Positions 62,402 to 64,000 of a stretch of 64,000 bases of DNA are shown in pieces. Source of the stretch: Lachnospiraceae bacterium 28-4 (GTDB lineage Bacteria; Bacillota; Clostridia; Lachnospirales; Lachnospiraceae); assembly GCA_000403275.2 (NCBI GenBank), contig KE159598.1:450128-514127 (forward strand), written 5' to 3'. The translations under genes were made by a program, and so were the position numbers. The first letter of the stretch is position 1. Each line of letters opens with the position of its first letter. The notes under the pieces are model-generated. The model was not told the origin of the DNA. It searched no databases and saw only the letters and a list, made by a program, of their open reading frames with translations.

Positions 62402-63793
62402 ATGAATCGAAAAATCAGGCAAATCATTTGTGTAATACTGTCACTAATTTGTGTTATTGCTATATGGGATAAGCCTGTTTTGGCATATGAAAAAAGTAGC
62501 AATTATAGCGATATTGACAGCCAGATAAAAAAAGAAATAAAGGAATTACATATTCCCGGAATGGCGATAGCCATTGTAGACTCTAAAGAGGTTCTGTTTT
62601 CTGAAGCTTATGGAAATTGCGATAATTTAGATACGCCTTTTATTATAGGCTCATTGAGCAAATCATTTACAGCATTAGCTGTTATGCAGCTTGTGGAAGA
62701 AGAAAAAGTAGATTTAGACACGACAATATCTGATTATATTGATACATCTGATTATTTTATAAATGTGTCCGACGGAGATAAAATTACTGTAAGACAGCTT
62801 TTGAATCAGACAAGCGGTTTAGGGACATATCAGCGTTTTGGAAATGCAAAAATAACAGAAAGTTACGGACAACATCAATATGCAAATATCAATTATGGAT
62901 TGTTAGGAGAAATCATAGAAACAGTCAGCGGAATTAGCTATTCAGAGTATATGGATAAAAACATTTTTTCTCCACTAAGTATGAATCATACGGCAGCAAC
63001 ACTTGTACAAAGCAAAGAAAACGGATTGATAACAGGATATCGAAATTATTTTGGACTTCCGATTGCGGGAGAGCCGGACTATCCCGATAAACATTCATGG
63101 TCTACCGTTCCGGCAGGTTATTTAAGTTCCAGTGTATCAGATATGGCAAAATATCTGCAAATGTATCTAAATGGAGGAATGGGAATAGTCAATCAGAATA
63201 GTTTAAATACTATGCTTTATGACAATGTATATGTAGATGATAACACTCCCTATTATTACGGAATGGGGTGGACTTTGACAGAAGAATATACAGAGCCTGT
63301 ATTGGGGCATTCAGGGCTGGTTGAGAATTATATGTCTAATGTGTATCTATTGCCGGAAAGCGGATTAGGAATCATTTTCCTTATCAATATGAACGATTAT
63401 CTTGTCACGAATCAACTGGCAGATATTATCTCCCAAAATGTGATATTTGCTCTTTTGGGCAGAGAACAATATGATATATCTGGCAGCCCGTATATTGTAA
63501 GACACCTGTTGCTGAATGGAGCATATTTAGCGTTGGTTGCAGTGGCAGTATATCCGATAGCAACAATAAGAAAATGGAAGAAAAAGAAACAGACAACAAG
63601 ACTGATACTCTTTGACATTACAAGGCATGGCATATTGCCACTACTGTTACTCTGTTTGCCCTATATGGTAGGTATTCCATTATGGGTAGTATGGTATTTT
63701 GTAAAAGACTTGTTCATTGTATTGCTGTTAAATGCAAGTTTGCTTTTGGTTATAGGCTTATACAAAATATTTTTTGCAATATTCAAGATATGA
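62402..63793 (+). CDS. Serine beta-lactamase-like hydrolase with C-terminal membrane helices
   Basis: 463 residues from ATG 62402, which starts a signal peptide (MNRKIRQIICVILSLICVIA); an ATG at 62357 overlapping the TetR stop is in frame. The S-x-x-K motif is in FIIGSLSKSFTALAVMQLVE, Y-x-N is YANINYGLLGE, and the third element is probably LGHSGLVENYMSNVYLLPES (H-S-G). This is the class C/PbpX (beta-lactamase) fold, acting on cell-wall peptides or other amides outside. Four hydrophobic helices follow at about 385-460. Not a classical drug-resistance enzyme. Confidence 0.8.
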   Translation: MNRKIRQIICVILSLICVIAIWDKPVLAYEKSSNYSDIDSQIKKEIKELHIPGMAIAIVDSKEVLFSEAYGNCDNLDTPFIIGSLSKSFTALAVMQLVEEEKVDLDTTISDYIDTSDYFINVSDGDKITVRQLLNQTSGLGTYQRFGNAKITESYGQHQYANINYGLLGEIIETVSGISYSEYMDKNIFSPLSMNHTAATLVQSKENGLITGYRNYFGLPIAGEPDYPDKHSWSTVPAGYLSSSVSDMAKYLQMYLNGGMGIVNQNSLNTMLYDNVYVDDNTPYYYGMGWTLTEEYTEPVLGHSGLVENYMSNVYLLPESGLGIIFLINMNDYLVTNQLADIISQNVIFALLGREQYDISGSPYIVRHLLLNGAYLALVAVAVYPIATIRKWKKKKQTTRLILFDITRHGILPLLLLCLPYMVGIPLWVVWYFVKDLFIVLLLNASLLLVIGLYKIFFAIFKI

Positions 63794-63879
63794 CAGACTA
63801 CGTGCTGTTATTTCTCTGAATTATTAAATGTAACTGTCAACCATAAAACGCCCATGTGGGAGAAAGGGGGAAATCACCT

Positions 63880-64000
63880 ATGCCTTGCACAGAAGCATAC
63901 AAGGAACACATCATGTATACCTTCAACGGCTTTTGCAAGACCGTCATACGCTATGCAGCACTCAACGCATGGCGTGACAGGAGCAGACGGCGGCAGAAAG
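63880..64000 (+). CDS. Sigma-70-like gene of a conjugative transposon, start only
   Basis: The window ends inside the gene. ATG 63880, preceded by GAAAGGGGG. The first 40 residues include YKEHIMYTFNGFCKTVIRYA and ALNAWRDRSRRRQK, which I know as the start of the short sigma-70/helix-turn-helix regulators found in Tn1549/CTn-type conjugative elements of Firmicutes. It marks the region from about 61.2 kb on as mobile. Confidence 0.6.
   Translation, partial: MPCTEAYKEHIMYTFNGFCKTVIRYAALNAWRDRSRRRQK

Overview
The window looks like chromosomal DNA of an anaerobic, spore-forming, probably motile gut Clostridium-group bacterium, most likely Lachnospiraceae. The reasons are the order spoIIGA-sigE-ylmC-sigG, the run nrdR-yqeG-aroE-aroK-aroQ-efp-DUF5688, oxygen-independent sulfatase maturation, chemotaxis-type receptors, strong GGAGG ribosome sites, frequent TTG starts and a moderate G+C content. 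I cannot name the species.

Layout. (1) 1-22.7 kb is a host-glycan/L-fucose locus. It holds the end of a discoidin-domain surface protein, a membrane-anchored cohesin-like protein, a FucU mutarotase, a YesN/YesM-type two-component system with a tethered sugar-binding protein, two AraC regulators, a zinc alcohol dehydrogenase, an aldo/keto reductase, a complete ribose-type ABC transporter, L-fucose isomerase and a rhamnulokinase-like kinase. No aldolase is present here. (2) 22.9-35.8 kb starts at a tRNA-Leu(UAG) gene and is an accessory region. It is rich in gene fragments (IS256 transposase, GNAT, WYL, HxlR, ArdC-like) and also carries intact cargo: Uma2, DUF3781, a leucine-rich lipoprotein, a sulfatase with its radical-SAM maturase, a HAD phosphatase and a Phd/PIN toxin-antitoxin pair. 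(3) 35.8-53.2 kb is conserved core: a FIST/soluble MCP pair, spoIIGA-sigE, ylmC, sigG, an MCP, nrdR, yqeG, the shikimate genes, efp, tRNA-Arg(CCG), an SH3 protein, gdhA, tag and a gamma-carbonic anhydrase. (4) 53.5-61.2 kb is an exopolysaccharide locus headed by a Hin-sized serine recombinase. (5) 61.2-64 kb looks like a mobile element: an origin-like repeat region, a TetR regulator, a serine hydrolase and the start of a sigma-like gene typical of conjugative transposons.

The strongest unusual signal lies between the recombinase and the polysaccharide operon. Two 26-bp imperfect inverted sites, 21/26 identical, flank 120 bp containing an extended -10 promoter that points away from the operon. 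This is the architecture of an invertible promoter, here apparently in the OFF state, next to an invertase-sized gene. In the same operon a chain-length-determinant gene is split by one in-frame TAG and ends in a degenerate GGDEF domain.

The second theme is repetitive hairpin DNA. One family (two copies) has a conserved core of about 100 nt between perfect arms of 38 or 98 bp whose sequences differ between copies. A second family (two copies) has termini containing GGAAATCAATTT and hairpins with GGA in the loop, resembling CsrA sites. Two further families of small hairpin elements sit directly after stop codons or terminators and show compensatory base changes.
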